From: Sulfuricella sp.
GTDB taxonomy: Bacteria; Pseudomonadota; Gammaproteobacteria; Burkholderiales; Sulfuricellaceae
NCBI GenBank assembly: GCA_023266195.1
Contig: JAHFRP010000014.1
Coordinates: 1 to 59,050 of the forward strand
Reading direction: 5' to 3'
DNA length: 59,050 nucleotides
Shown here: positions 1-8,728 of the stretch, in pieces
Layout of the letters: each line of letters begins with the position of its first letter
Position numbering within the stretch: the first letter of the stretch is position 1
Program-made: the position numbers and the translations under genes
The notes under the pieces: model-generated
The model's input: only the letters and a program-made list of their open reading frames with translations
Database searches by the model: none
What the model was told of the DNA's origin: nothing

Positions 1-217
1 CCTGCAGGGCCCCCAGCAAGGGGGTAGGGGGAGTCGTTGTCCGAAATTTGAAAATCCAGCCCCTCGGCGGCACAATTCCGCGACAGCAGTTTTATGAAAG
101 ATTCAGGCTAGGAGCCTGTCCGGCGTTCCCCTTTGGCGCGGCTGCTGCGCCTTGCGGATTCCCTTCGACCACCTATCCTTGAAATAGCGCGTTCTTCGCT
201 TTTCGGAAAGGCAATCG

Positions 218-1441
218 GTGAATACTGGCGAAAAGGACAAAATCCGCATCCTTTTCATCGCCGAGGCGGTGTCGCTCGCGCATGTCGCCCGACCGCTCGC
301 CTTGGCTCTGGCTCTCGACCCGGCGCGCCATGCGGTGAGTTTCGCCGCCGATCCGCGCTATAACGCCCTGCTCGGCGACCCGCCCTTTCCGCTGCACCGG
401 ATCGACAGCATCGACGGCAACCGCTTTTCCACCGCCTTGGCCCGCGGCACGCCGATCTACGACCTGCCCACCCTGCGCCGTTATGTCGGCGACGATCTCG
501 ACCTGATCGCCGCCGTAAAGCCGCACCTGGTGGTGGGAGACTTCCGCCTTTCCCTGACGGCGAGCGCGCGCGTGGCCGGCGTGCCGTATTTTTCGATTAC
601 CAACAGCTACTGGAGCCCCTATGCCCGCCAGCGTTTTCCCTTGCCGGCACACCCGCTGGCGCAATTGCTGGGCGTGGCGGCAGCCCAGGCGCTGTTCCGC
701 CTGGCGCGGCCGGTCGTATTCGCCCTCCATGCATGGCCGCTGAACCGGCTGCGCCGCGAATACGGCCTGCCCGCCCTCGGCCATGACCTGCGCCGCGCCT
801 ATACCGACGCCGACCACACTTTGTACGCCGACGTGCCCGAGCTCCTGAACCTGCCCGCCCTGCCGGCCCACCACCATTTCCTCGGCCCGGTGCTGTGGTC
901 GCCGAGCGTGCCCCTGCCGGAGTGGTGGGAAAAGCTTCCCGGCGACATCCCCCTGATCTACATCACTCTGGGCAGTTCCGGCGAGCACCGGGCGCTCCCC
1001 CTGATCTTTGACGCCCTGGCCGATCTCCCGATCGCGGCGATGGTCGCCGCGGCCGGCGCGACCGTGCGGAACCCGCCGGACAACGTCCATGCGGCGAGCT
1101 ACCTGCCGGGCCAAGCCGCCGCGGCGCGGGCCAGCGTGGTGATCTGCAACGGCGGCAGCCCGACCAGCCAGCAGGCGCTCGCCGCCGGCGTGCCGGTTCT
1201 CGGGATCGCGAGCAACCTGGACCAGTTTCTCAACATGCGGGCGATCGAGGCACGCGGCGCCGGGCTTTGCCTGCGGGCGGACCGTGCCGCCCCGGCCGCC
1301 ATCCGCCACGCGGTAATGAGGCTGTTGGGAAACCCGACGTTTCGCGAGTCCGCCCGGAAATTCGCCAAAATTTTTTCTCACTATGACGCCGGGCGGCGGT
1401 TTTCGGAACTGGCGGCGGCCTTTGCGGCGCCCGTCGCGTAG
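218..1441 (+). CDS. GT-B glycosyltransferase (UGT/MGT-like)
   Basis: 407-aa protein resembling the UDP-glycosyltransferase/MGT group of GT-B enzymes. The N-terminal half opens with a Rossmann-like strand and SLAHVARPLALA. The C-terminal half carries the donor-binding signature region: ITLGSSGEH near residue 245, then SYLPGQAAAA, ICNGGSPTSQQALAAGVPVL and NLDQFLNMRAIEARGAG. No signal peptide is seen, so it probably acts in the cytoplasm or at the inner membrane face on a lipid or small acceptor. The GTG start at 218 is preceded by GGAAAGG at 205-211. It lies upstream of an E2-like gene on the same strand, separated by a palindromic repeat. Donor and acceptor cannot be read from sequence; a role in exopolysaccharide or glycolipid synthesis is inferred from the neighbourhood. 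Confidence 0.75.
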   Translation: MNTGEKDKIRILFIAEAVSLAHVARPLALALALDPARHAVSFAADPRYNALLGDPPFPLHRIDSIDGNRFSTALARGTPIYDLPTLRRYVGDDLDLIAAVKPHLVVGDFRLSLTASARVAGVPYFSITNSYWSPYARQRFPLPAHPLAQLLGVAAAQALFRLARPVVFALHAWPLNRLRREYGLPALGHDLRRAYTDADHTLYADVPELLNLPALPAHHHFLGPVLWSPSVPLPEWWEKLPGDIPLIYITLGSSGEHRALPLIFDALADLPIAAMVAAAGATVRNPPDNVHAASYLPGQAAAARASVVICNGGSPTSQQALAAGVPVLGIASNLDQFLNMRAIEARGAGLCLRADRAAPAAIRHAVMRLLGNPTFRESARKFAKIFSHYDAGRRFSELAAAFAAPVA

Positions 1442-1473
1442 CCCGGAGTGAAAAAATGCTTGAAACGCAAAGG

Positions 1474-1544
1474 CGCGTAGCCCGGATGGAATGAAATGGA
1501 ATCCGGGGATCCCGGATTGCGCTGCGCTTCATCCAGGCTACGCG
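1474..1544. repeat. REP-like palindromic element
   Basis: Inverted arms CGCGTAGCCCGGATGGAA and TTCATCCAGGCTACGCG enclose a GC-rich centre. This is the GTAGCCCGGAT type of intergenic palindrome common in proteobacteria. A partial copy of one arm (GCGTAGCCCGGA) also lies at about 1436-1447, overlapping the end of the glycosyltransferase gene. Confidence 0.75.
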
Positions 1545-1624
1545 AACACGCGCAGTAGTGGTGTGGACGTTTTTCTGAAGTCCCGGACAGAAAAGCGGTA
1601 AAAAAACTCCAAGGAGAAACAACC

Positions 1625-2416
1625 ATGAGCGACTTCAAAATACTCGGCAAGAACCGCTTCTTCGAAGTTCTGGAAGGGCTGAACAAGGAAAATCGCAGCG
1701 ACAACAAGGTCGCCATGCTTTCCGAAATCGACATGTCTTCGGTGGAACGCCTGCGCGTGGCGAATATGCGCCTCGCCGGGGTAAAGCCCTCGTACACCGC
1801 CTTTGTCGCCAAGGCCGTTTCCCTGGCCCTGCGCGAGCAGCCCCACGCCAACCGCATCGCGATCGAACTTCCATTCTGGAAGCGCATCGTCCAGTTGAAC
1901 GACATCCACATGACCGTGGCGGTCGAGCGGGATCGGCCCGGCCTGGAACAGGGGGTGTACGCCGGCACCATCCGCCACACCGACAGGCTGGACCTGACCG
2001 CTCTAACCCGGGAACTGCAAGCGCTCGCCCAGGCCACGCCGGAAACGTCCGAGCGCTGGCGCAAGTTCAAGTGGGTAGTCGAAAAGCTCCCCTGCTGGCT
2101 GGCGGGGTGGGTGCTCTCCATTCCCCGCCTGTCGCCTGACTTGTGGATCGAACACCGCGGCGGATCGGTGATGATCTCCTCGCCGGCAAAATACGGCGTG
2201 GACATCATGGTGGGCGCCTGGCCATGGCCGCTGGGGTTTTCCTTCGGCCTGGTCAAAGAGCGCCCGCTCGCCATTGGCGGCGAAGTGGTGGTGCGCCCGA
2301 CCATGATGCTGACCATGAGTTTCGACCGGAGGTTGATGGGAGGCGCGCCAGCCGCCCGATTTATCCGTACCGTGTGCGACCACCTGGAAAACGCCGAAAG
2401 GGATATGGGCGCGTAG
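1625..2416 (+). CDS. 2-oxoacid dehydrogenase E2 catalytic-domain-like protein, probably inactive
   Basis: 263-aa protein with the fold signature of the E2 acyltransferase (chloramphenicol-acetyltransferase-like) catalytic domain and no lipoyl or peripheral-subunit-binding domain. Recognisable segments include FWKRIVQLNDIHMTVAVER in the middle, GSVMISSPAKYGVD near residue 180 and MSFDRRLMGGAPAARFI near the C-terminus. In active E2 proteins the last segment reads DHRxxDG; here His is Arg and the second Asp is Gly, so the usual catalytic residues are missing. AAGGAG at about 1610-1615 supports the ATG at 1625. Substrate is unknown. It could be a pseudo-enzyme or use a different chemistry, perhaps tied to the upstream glycosyltransferase. 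Confidence 0.7.
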   Translation: MSDFKILGKNRFFEVLEGLNKENRSDNKVAMLSEIDMSSVERLRVANMRLAGVKPSYTAFVAKAVSLALREQPHANRIAIELPFWKRIVQLNDIHMTVAVERDRPGLEQGVYAGTIRHTDRLDLTALTRELQALAQATPETSERWRKFKWVVEKLPCWLAGWVLSIPRLSPDLWIEHRGGSVMISSPAKYGVDIMVGAWPWPLGFSFGLVKERPLAIGGEVVVRPTMMLTMSFDRRLMGGAPAARFIRTVCDHLENAERDMGA

Positions 2417-2442
2417 TGGAATGGAGCGTTGAACGCGCCCAT

Positions 2443-2469
2443 AAAAAAACCGCCGGCTTTCACCGGCGG
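2443..2469 (-). terminator. Intrinsic terminator after the PEP-CTERM gene
   Basis: Stem CCGCCGG/CCGGCGG (2450-2456 with 2463-2469) with a 6-nt loop. Read on the minus strand it is followed by a run of seven T (2449-2443). It lies just past the stop codon of the PEP-CTERM gene; the E2-like gene converges on it from the other side. Confidence 0.8.
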
Positions 2470-2492
2470 CCCTTTCCTCCAGACGGCTCAGG

Positions 2493-3542
2493 CTAATGCC
2501 ACTTGCGGCGGCGCACTACCGCCAGTCCCGTCAGCCCCAAGCCAAGGAGGGCCAGAGAGCCGGGTTCAGGTACGGTACGCAGGACGTCGGTCGCCTCGCT
2601 CATCGAGATACTGAGGGTATAGGAACCGGGTAGGAGGTAATTCGTATATGCGAAGTAAGACCCGAAAAAGCCGCCCGCATAAGGACCGGAATATTCGCTA
2701 TCTTGCCCCTTGAGCAACGCCTCGCGGGTCAGGTTGAGGCTCTCCGCATCGAGCTGTTCCGTGCCGCCGGGAATGACACCTCCAGGAACCACCTTGCCGT
2801 CGGGCGCCCAGTCAAAGACCGTAACCGTACCACCGCCAGCCAAGTGCTGGGTCAGGGTAATATTGAAGGTGAGAACGCCGCGCGCGACCGACCCCGGCCC
2901 GGCGTTATTATCCAACAAGGCGTGAATATAGGGATCAGCGTCGAACGAGAAGCTGATCGCGCATTTCAAGGTGTTGCAATCAGACCCGGCGTTAATGTTG
3001 GCGATGACGGCCGTCGATGACGAGTTGCGTGCATCCGATGCTGCGGACCCAGTCCCCGGAATGTTGCTCTCGGCGGCATTGCGCGCGACGATGGGAGTAC
3101 CGGTTAGGGTTTGCTCGGTATTCACGATCGCATCGCCCCAGGAATAGGCGGGTTGTGTCGAAGCATACCCGAACAGATTGTAGTACGCTCCAGTCACGTC
3201 CTCGTTGCCCCGGGCTGGCGACCCGGTCCCGATGGAAGGCAGTGCGTCGGGCCCCGTCATGTTGGGGCCGCAAGCGCCCGGACAAGAGGATGATCCGCCG
3301 AAGCCGTTCAGCGTCGCGGAAGTGGCGGACACGGACGCCGGCGGGCTGGCAACGTTTATAGCTGCGGCGTTTATCGTGTCCGGAATGCCGTCAGTGCCGG
3401 TGTCAACCCCGATAAAAACAGACCCATTCCGAATATTGTCGGTAGCCACCGCATAGGCGTTGGCATTCGCGTTGGCCGATACCCCAAGCCCGCACGCCAG
3501 CAGGCTCGCCGTGATCGTCAGCAGTTTATATTTCGTTTTCAT
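2493..3542 (-). CDS. PEP-CTERM sorting domain protein
   Basis: 349-aa secreted protein. An N-terminal signal peptide (MKTKYKLLTITASLLACGLG, cleavage probably after ANANA) leads into a Ser/Gly/Ala/Asn-rich region with few charges. The C-terminus is a textbook PEP-CTERM tripartite signal: VPEPGSLALLGLG, a hydrophobic stretch, and the basic tail RRRK. In this family exosortase (XrtA) removes the tail during export, leaving the protein associated with the cell surface and exopolysaccharide. Start ATG at 3542 has AAGGAG at about 3550-3555. A sigma-54 promoter lies about 80 bp upstream and a palindrome about 97 bp beyond that. Its partner regulators PrsK/PrsR are encoded 4-8 kb away; no exosortase gene lies in the window. 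Function of the mature domain is unknown. Confidence 0.9.
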   Translation of the reverse strand: MKTKYKLLTITASLLACGLGVSANANANAYAVATDNIRNGSVFIGVDTGTDGIPDTINAAAINVASPPASVSATSATLNGFGGSSSCPGACGPNMTGPDALPSIGTGSPARGNEDVTGAYYNLFGYASTQPAYSWGDAIVNTEQTLTGTPIVARNAAESNIPGTGSAASDARNSSSTAVIANINAGSDCNTLKCAISFSFDADPYIHALLDNNAGPGSVARGVLTFNITLTQHLAGGGTVTVFDWAPDGKVVPGGVIPGGTEQLDAESLNLTREALLKGQDSEYSGPYAGGFFGSYFAYTNYLLPGSYTLSISMSEATDVLRTVPEPGSLALLGLGLTGLAVVRRRKWH

Positions 3543-3620
3543 GGCACGCTCCTTAACAAACGTTTCGATTAGATTAAAAAAAATGGATTTTTAAAAATCT
3601 CTATGTTTGTTTAAGAGCAC

Positions 3621-3636
3621 AGCAAGCGCCATGCCC
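3621..3636 (-). promoter_or_regulatory. Sigma-54 (-24/-12) promoter for the PEP-CTERM gene
   Basis: On the minus strand the sequence reads GGGCATGGCGCTTGCT. GG and GC are exactly 10 nt apart, and 10 of the 12 defined positions match TGGCACG-N4-TTGCW. The start codon is about 80 bp downstream, giving a 5' leader of about 65-70 nt. PEP-CTERM genes governed by the sigma-54 activator PrsR are expected to have this kind of promoter. Confidence 0.75.
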
Positions 3637-3732
3637 AGCCCTCGACGTCATCGCTAACAATATGACTATTAACGATTTAAATCCAAACCCACACCGTAAC
3701 CACAGATTCTTCAATGGACTTCCTGGACGGGC

Positions 3733-3749
3733 TGTAAGAATTTCCGACA
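3733..3749. promoter_or_regulatory. Candidate activator-binding palindrome (PrsR-type)
   Basis: TGTAAGAATTTCCGACA on the plus strand is an interrupted palindrome with TGT/ACA ends and a partly symmetric centre. It is 97 bp upstream of the -24 element, a usual distance for an enhancer of a sigma-54 activator. Assignment to PrsR is inference; only one site is visible. Confidence 0.45.
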
Positions 3750-3804
3750 GAGATCGCACCTGCTGCCACCGAATTAGCCCGAAAAACCGCCATACCCCTA
3801 AGGA

Positions 3805-3979
3805 GACGAATTGCCGCCCCCGGTGATGAAAATGCGCGCCGCGCAGGAGCGCAGCTTGCTCGCCGGGAAGCGCAATCGCCCGATGGCTTTGCATGGCCAC
3901 TCCGCTAACCCATCAAAAAAACGATGGGCAATCGGCTGGTCAAATCGAGCGCCTGCGAAGCAATGGCTCACGATTTTCA
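3805..3979 (-). repeat. Dispersed repeat, copy A (inverted relative to copy B)
   Basis: Read on the minus strand, this ~175-bp intergenic stretch matches 13570-13760 on the plus strand closely: shared blocks include GAAAATCGTGAGCCAT, TTTTTTGATGGGTTAG, TGCAAAGCCATCGGGCGATT and GCGGCGCGCATTTTCATCA. Copy B has a short extra segment (~14 nt) in the middle. No convincing gene lies in it. The rest of 3543-4229 holds the promoter elements above and a palindromic repeat at 4140-4207. Confidence 0.85.
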
Positions 3980-4139
3980 AGCTGAGCCGCATGCTGATGG
4001 ACCTATTGGCAATGGTTCGCCGAGATGACGCCCATGTAACAACTGCCGACAACCTAAAAAGCCGCTCGTATTCTCCGCGGTTCGGGCGCATTTTTTTAGA
4101 TTGGTGGATTCAATTATCGATTCGGCGGTTAAATACCTT

Positions 4140-4207
4140 CATTCCGGGCTTGACCCGGAATCCAGGAGCCTTGTCGATACCGGATTCCCGCTTGTGCGGG
4201 AATGACG
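4140..4207. repeat. Double-hairpin intergenic repeat
   Basis: Two successive palindromes, ATTCCGGG...CCCGGAAT and ATTCCCGC...GCGGGAAT, joined by a short linker. This is a widespread proteobacterial intergenic repeat type. It sits just beyond the prsT stop codon and could act as a weak transcription end. Confidence 0.7.
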
Positions 4208-4229
4208 TTTAATTCAGTACTTCCCTAGC

Positions 4230-7019
4230 TCAGAGCTGCTTCAACAGCGCCTCTGCCGCCTCCCTTTGAGGGAATTTATCCCTTCCGGCCAGCAGCGCCT
4301 CCAAATCCCTGCGCGCGCCGGCCTTGTCACCCGATTTCGCCAGCGCCGCCGCCAGGTGGAAGCGAATTTCCGGGTTCTCCGGATTGAGTGTCGCGGCCTT
4401 GCGCAATAGCTCCAGGCCGCGTGCGGACTTGCCCTGCTCCACCAGTATCCAGCCCAGCGTATCCATGGTGGCACCGCTGTCGGGTTTGAGCTTGTAAGCC
4501 TGCTCGGCATGCTCCAAAGCCCTGGGGTCTTTCTCCTGCTGATACAGCGTGGCGAGATTGTTCAGGGCTACCAGGCTGTTGGGGTCTCTCTGCAAGACTT
4601 GCCGATACTGCTCCATCGCCGCCTTGTTTTGCCGGGCTGTCAGATAGACGCCCGCCAAATAGAGGCGGACTCCGGAATCGGCTGGATTTTCCAGCAGCCA
4701 CTGCTGAATGCGCGCTTCAGCGCCCTTGGGATTGCCGGCGAGAATCAGCGATTGATACGACCTGATCGCCAGTGCACCGCTTTTGGCCAGTCCATAGGCT
4801 TTTTCGTAGGCCTTGGCCGCCTGCGCATATTGCTTTTCCAACATCAGGATGTCGCCTTCCAGCGCCCACCCTCCCGCCAGTTTGGGATATTGCCGCTGGA
4901 CTTGCTGCACAATTCTGGCGGCTTCTTTCGGGTGTTTGGACCGCATTTCCAGATAAGCCAGCGCCCCTTCCGCTTCCAGATAGTCCGGCTTGAGCTGAAG
5001 GGCTTTTTTCAGGCTGTCCTCTGCGGCCGGATAGTTTTCCGTCGCAACCTGGACGGTGGCCAATTGATAATAGGCCAGCGGCGACTGCGGCTGCGCACTC
5101 ACCAGCCCCTGATAGGTCGCCACCGCGCCATCCTTTTCGCCACTGGCGAACTGCGCCCGCCCCAACAAGTTCAAAACGTCAGGCTGGCCGGGAAAGGATG
5201 CCTTGGCTTCCGCCGCGACGGAGAGCGCCTTTCGCGGCTCGTGCGATTGCAGATAATGTTCGCCCAGCATCAAGCGCGGCGCCAGGGCGGCGGGATCCGC
5301 CTTGATCGCCTTTTCCAGCCAGACGACAAATTCCCCGGCACTGCCGGTGGTGTACTCGAACTGCGCCAGGGCGATCATCGCCCGAACGTTCTTGCCGTCC
5401 TTGGCGATGATGTCCTTGAAGCGTTTTCTGGCGCGCTCGAAATCTTTCGCCTGGAAATCCATCCGGGCAAGGCTTACTGCCGCGGGGAGGTAGTCGGGCT
5501 GCAAGGACAGCGCCCGCTCGAAGCTCTTGCGCGCGTTGCCGAGATCCTTCCCGCCGAGATAGGCGAGGCCGAGCAGATTGTAGGTGATCGGCTTGTCGGG
5601 CTGTTTCTTTTCCAGTTTGAGGGCCGCCTGTAGCGCCTGGTCGAATTCCCTGCGGGCGATATGCGTCAGCACCAGCACGGCGTCCGCCTTGGTCTGGGCA
5701 GGATCGAGCTGGGCGGCCGATTCCAGCTCGGCAATACCGCGTTCGGGTTCGCCCATGGCGAGATGGCTTTCCCCCAGCCGGGTACGCAGCACGGCATTAT
5801 TGGGCTCCAGCGCGGCCGCCTGCTCCAGGTATTGCGTGCCTTTCGCTACCTGTCTGGCCTGTGTGTAGACTTCGCTCGCCAACGCCAATAACTGGGCATC
5901 CTGCGGCGCCTGCCGCAAACCGGGCTGGAGCACCTCCATCGCGCGCTGTGCCTGGTTGCCTTTCAGCAAGGTGGAAACCAGCAGTTTACGGGCATAAAGG
6001 TCGCCGGGATCCTTGTCCAGGAATTGCGTGAGATGCGTTTCGGCCTGCTGCAGCGACCCCAGGGCATACTCCGCGGCGCCCGCCAGCAAGACGCTGGGCA
6101 TGTGCTCGGGTGCGACCCGCAAGACCTGTTGCAGCGTATCCAGGGCGGCGGCGAACTTGCCTTGGCGAAAATCCAGCTGCGCCTGCATGTACGCGCCGAT
6201 CAGGCTGTTGGGGGCGATCTTGCGGGCGGCGTCGATATCCGCCTTGGCCGCGTCCAGTTTGCCCAGGTCGAACTGGACGGAAGCGCGGTCGATCAGCGCG
6301 TTGACGTTCCGCGGCTGGATTTTCAATGCCTGCCCGAACGCGGCAATCGCCCCATCGTTGTCATGCCGCAGCCGTTGCAGGCTGCCTTTGAACAGCCACG
6401 CTTCGATGTTGCCGGGCGTCTTCGCCAGGGCTTGCTCCACCAGTGCCGCGGCCCGGTCGGCATCCTTCTCGACCAGCGCCACCTGCGCCTGGCCCAGCAA
6501 CGCGCCCGCGTCGTCGGCATGCAGCCCGAGCGCCTGGCCGAACGCGGCTTTGGCCTCGTCGTTACGGCCCAGGGCCAGGCTGGCATTACCGCGCAGCGTC
6601 AATATCTGCGCCGAGCTGTCCGCGTTTCCGCCGTCAACCGGCTTGATTTCGTCCAGCACTTTCTGGAACTCGCCTTGCAGCAGCAGCGCCCGGCCCAGAG
6701 CCGGCATCGCCTTGGCAGAATCCTGGCGCATTTCCAGCGCCTTGCGCAGCTCTTTCTCGGCCGATTTACCGTCGCCGGCTTCATTGTAGACCGTCCCCAA
6801 CAGATAGCGCGCCTCGCCGTTGTTCGGGTCTTTTTGCAACGCATTCTTGAGCTGGATGACGGCCGACTTGTCGTCGCCCTTCTGCTGAAACTGCCTGGCC
6901 TCGGCCAAGTAGCCCGCCGCATCTTTCCAGTCGCAGCCGGCAACCCCCAACAACGCCATGGCTATCGCCGTAGCGGCGAACAATCGACCCGCCGCGGGCC
7001 GGGATTTTGCATTTGTCAT
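4230..7019 (-). CDS. prsT: PEP-CTERM/XrtA system TPR-repeat lipoprotein PrsT
   Basis: 929-aa lipoprotein. A signal peptide ends in the lipobox GVAGC (Cys about residue 29), and nearly all the rest is tandem TPR helices (for example AVIQLKNALQKDPNNGEARYLLG), about 20 repeats running to the C-terminus. Length and layout match PrsT, the large TPR protein that accompanies PEP-CTERM/exosortase systems. It is thought to act as a scaffold in the periplasm or on the outer membrane for exopolysaccharide secretion or surface assembly. TTAGGAG precedes the ATG at 7019. It is last in the minus-strand series sugar transferase-prsK-prsR-prsT, separated from prsR by a palindromic repeat, so it may be partly uncoupled from the upstream genes. 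Confidence 0.92.
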   Translation of the reverse strand: MTNAKSRPAAGRLFAATAIAMALLGVAGCDWKDAAGYLAEARQFQQKGDDKSAVIQLKNALQKDPNNGEARYLLGTVYNEAGDGKSAEKELRKALEMRQDSAKAMPALGRALLLQGEFQKVLDEIKPVDGGNADSSAQILTLRGNASLALGRNDEAKAAFGQALGLHADDAGALLGQAQVALVEKDADRAAALVEQALAKTPGNIEAWLFKGSLQRLRHDNDGAIAAFGQALKIQPRNVNALIDRASVQFDLGKLDAAKADIDAARKIAPNSLIGAYMQAQLDFRQGKFAAALDTLQQVLRVAPEHMPSVLLAGAAEYALGSLQQAETHLTQFLDKDPGDLYARKLLVSTLLKGNQAQRAMEVLQPGLRQAPQDAQLLALASEVYTQARQVAKGTQYLEQAAALEPNNAVLRTRLGESHLAMGEPERGIAELESAAQLDPAQTKADAVLVLTHIARREFDQALQAALKLEKKQPDKPITYNLLGLAYLGGKDLGNARKSFERALSLQPDYLPAAVSLARMDFQAKDFERARKRFKDIIAKDGKNVRAMIALAQFEYTTGSAGEFVVWLEKAIKADPAALAPRLMLGEHYLQSHEPRKALSVAAEAKASFPGQPDVLNLLGRAQFASGEKDGAVATYQGLVSAQPQSPLAYYQLATVQVATENYPAAEDSLKKALQLKPDYLEAEGALAYLEMRSKHPKEAARIVQQVQRQYPKLAGGWALEGDILMLEKQYAQAAKAYEKAYGLAKSGALAIRSYQSLILAGNPKGAEARIQQWLLENPADSGVRLYLAGVYLTARQNKAAMEQYRQVLQRDPNSLVALNNLATLYQQEKDPRALEHAEQAYKLKPDSGATMDTLGWILVEQGKSARGLELLRKAATLNPENPEIRFHLAAALAKSGDKAGARRDLEALLAGRDKFPQREAAEALLKQL

Positions 7020-7062
7020 GCCGATTCTCCTAACAAGAAAACGCTAATTGAGTGAGCAGATT

Positions 7063-7121
7063 CCGTAGGGTGCGCGATGCGCACCGGCGGGCTGAATCGG
7101 TGCGCACGGCGCACCCTACGG
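7063..7121. repeat. REP-like palindrome between prsR and prsT
   Basis: CCGTAGGGTGCGCGATGCGC pairs with GCGCACGGCGCACCCTACGG around a short centre. A related, more degraded copy lies at about 13333-13382. It occupies most of the gap between prsT and prsR. Confidence 0.75.
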
Positions 7122-7154
7122 TATTTCTTCGGCGCAATGTGTTACATCCCGCGC

Positions 7155-8507
7155 CTACTTCAACCCGTACCGATTCATCAGGTCGTACAAAGTCGGCCGG
7201 CTCACGCCCAGCAGCTCGGCCGCGCGGGCGATGTTTCCGTCCACCCTGCCGAGCCCCCGGACCAGGGCTTTGCGCTCGGCTTCGTCGCGCACCTGGCGCA
7301 AATTGATGGGATCGGCGTCCTTCGCCTGAACGCGCAAGCCCAAATCGTCCAGGCCGATTTGCGGACCATCGGCCATGATCACGGCGCGCTTGACCAGGTT
7401 TTCCATTTCGCGCACGTTGCCGGGCCAGGAGTAGCTTTCGATGGCCGCCAGCGCCTCCTGGCTGAAACCCCGTACCGGGCGCCCCTCCTGGTTGCTGAAG
7501 CGGTTGAGGAAGGCATGCGCCAGCAGCGCCGCATCGCCTTCGCGATGGCGCAGCGGCGGGATATCGAGCACGATCTCGCTCAGCCGGTAGTACAAATCCT
7601 CGCGAAACCGGCCCGCCTCCATCATGTCCTTCAGCTTCTGGTGGGTCGCGCAGACGATGCGCACGTCCACCGGGATTTCCTCCCGCCCGCCGATGCGCTC
7701 CACCACCCTTTCCTGCAAGAACCGCAGCAGCTTGGCCTGGAGCGCGGACGGCAGATCGCCCACCTCGTCCAGGAAAAAAGTGCCGCCGTCGGCAGTTTCG
7801 ATCTTGCCGCGGGTCTGCTTGGCGGCGCCAGTAAAGGCGCCTTTTTCGTAGCCGAACAACTCGCTTTCCAGCAGGTTTTCCGGGATCGCCGCGCAGTTGA
7901 TCGCCATCAGCCGCTTGCCGCAGCGCGGCGAGAACTGGTGCAATGCCCGCGCCATCAATTCCTTGCCGGTGCCGGATTCGCCGAGCAGCATCACCGTGGC
8001 GTCGGACGGCGCCACCTTCTCCACGCTGCGGCACAGCTTGAGCATGCCGGGGTCGCGGCTGATGATGCCGGGCATCGGGGCGAATCCCTGGGACACCTGG
8101 AGGCGGCAGTTTTCCTGCTGCAAGGCGTGGAAACGGAAGGCGCGCTCCACCACCAGCCCCAGCACCTCGGGATCGAACGGCTTCTGATGAAAGTCGTAGG
8201 CGCCCATGCCGACCGCTTTCACCGCATTGGCGCGCTCCTGGTTGCCGGTGACGACGATCACCTTGGTATCGGGCGCCAGGGCGAGCACCTGCTCCACCGT
8301 GGCGAGGCCTTCCGACGCGCCGTCCTGGTCGGGCGGCAAGCCCAGATCGACGGTCACCACCGGCGGCTCGAAGCGGCGCACCTGGGCCAGCGCCGCCTCG
8401 CGATCGCCCGCCACCACTACCTCGTAGCCGTCGAAGCTCCAGCGCATCTGTTTTTGCAGTCCGGGGTCGTCTTCCACGACCAGCAAAACACCTTTGTTCT
8501 GATTCAC
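7155..8507 (-). CDS. prsR: PEP-CTERM-box response regulator PrsR (sigma-54 activator)
   Basis: 450-aa NtrC-type regulator. The receiver domain spans residues 1-125, with the acidic pair at E12/D13 and probable phospho-acceptor D54. The AAA+ sigma-54 interaction domain follows, with Walker A GESGTGKE at 176-183 and the sigma-54 loop GAFTGA at 223-228. A Fis-type helix-turn-helix closes the protein (RAAELLGVSRPTLYDLMNRYGL). It is the expected partner of the PrsK kinase encoded upstream on the same strand. Family knowledge says PrsR activates PEP-CTERM genes from -24/-12 promoters, and one such promoter is present at 3621-3636. The gap to prsK holds a palindromic repeat. Confidence 0.93.
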   Translation of the reverse strand: MNQNKGVLLVVEDDPGLQKQMRWSFDGYEVVVAGDREAALAQVRRFEPPVVTVDLGLPPDQDGASEGLATVEQVLALAPDTKVIVVTGNQERANAVKAVGMGAYDFHQKPFDPEVLGLVVERAFRFHALQQENCRLQVSQGFAPMPGIISRDPGMLKLCRSVEKVAPSDATVMLLGESGTGKELMARALHQFSPRCGKRLMAINCAAIPENLLESELFGYEKGAFTGAAKQTRGKIETADGGTFFLDEVGDLPSALQAKLLRFLQERVVERIGGREEIPVDVRIVCATHQKLKDMMEAGRFREDLYYRLSEIVLDIPPLRHREGDAALLAHAFLNRFSNQEGRPVRGFSQEALAAIESYSWPGNVREMENLVKRAVIMADGPQIGLDDLGLRVQAKDADPINLRQVRDEAERKALVRGLGRVDGNIARAAELLGVSRPTLYDLMNRYGLK

Positions 8508-8652
8508 CGCACCTCCCTGCTACCGCCGTACATTTCGTTAACGTAAACCTCGCGAAGCGAGACCTCGTCCCCCTCGCCCGTCTCGCCAGAGCGAGCGGCT
8601 TTGCCGCCGCTCCCGGCGGGGACACTCCTTGCGGGTGCAGGGAGAGGGAAAC

Positions 8653-8720
8653 GGTCGGGCGCCCCGTGCCCGACAATCTCGCCCGACATCACACCGACGT
8701 CGGGCACGGGGTGCCCGACC
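8653..8720. repeat. Palindromic repeat between prsK and prsR
   Basis: GGTCGGGCGCCCCGTGCCCGAC and GTCGGGCACGGGGTGCCCGACC form long inverted arms. Together with the GC-rich stretch at 8540-8650 it fills the ~220-bp gap between prsK and prsR; no gene is seen there. Confidence 0.75.
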
Positions 8721-8728
8721 TACGTGAT

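Noticed and set aside
1-217. Short open frames in the first 217 bases
   Set aside because: No ribosome site or conserved motif; nothing supportable is seen there apart from the leader of the glycosyltransferase gene.
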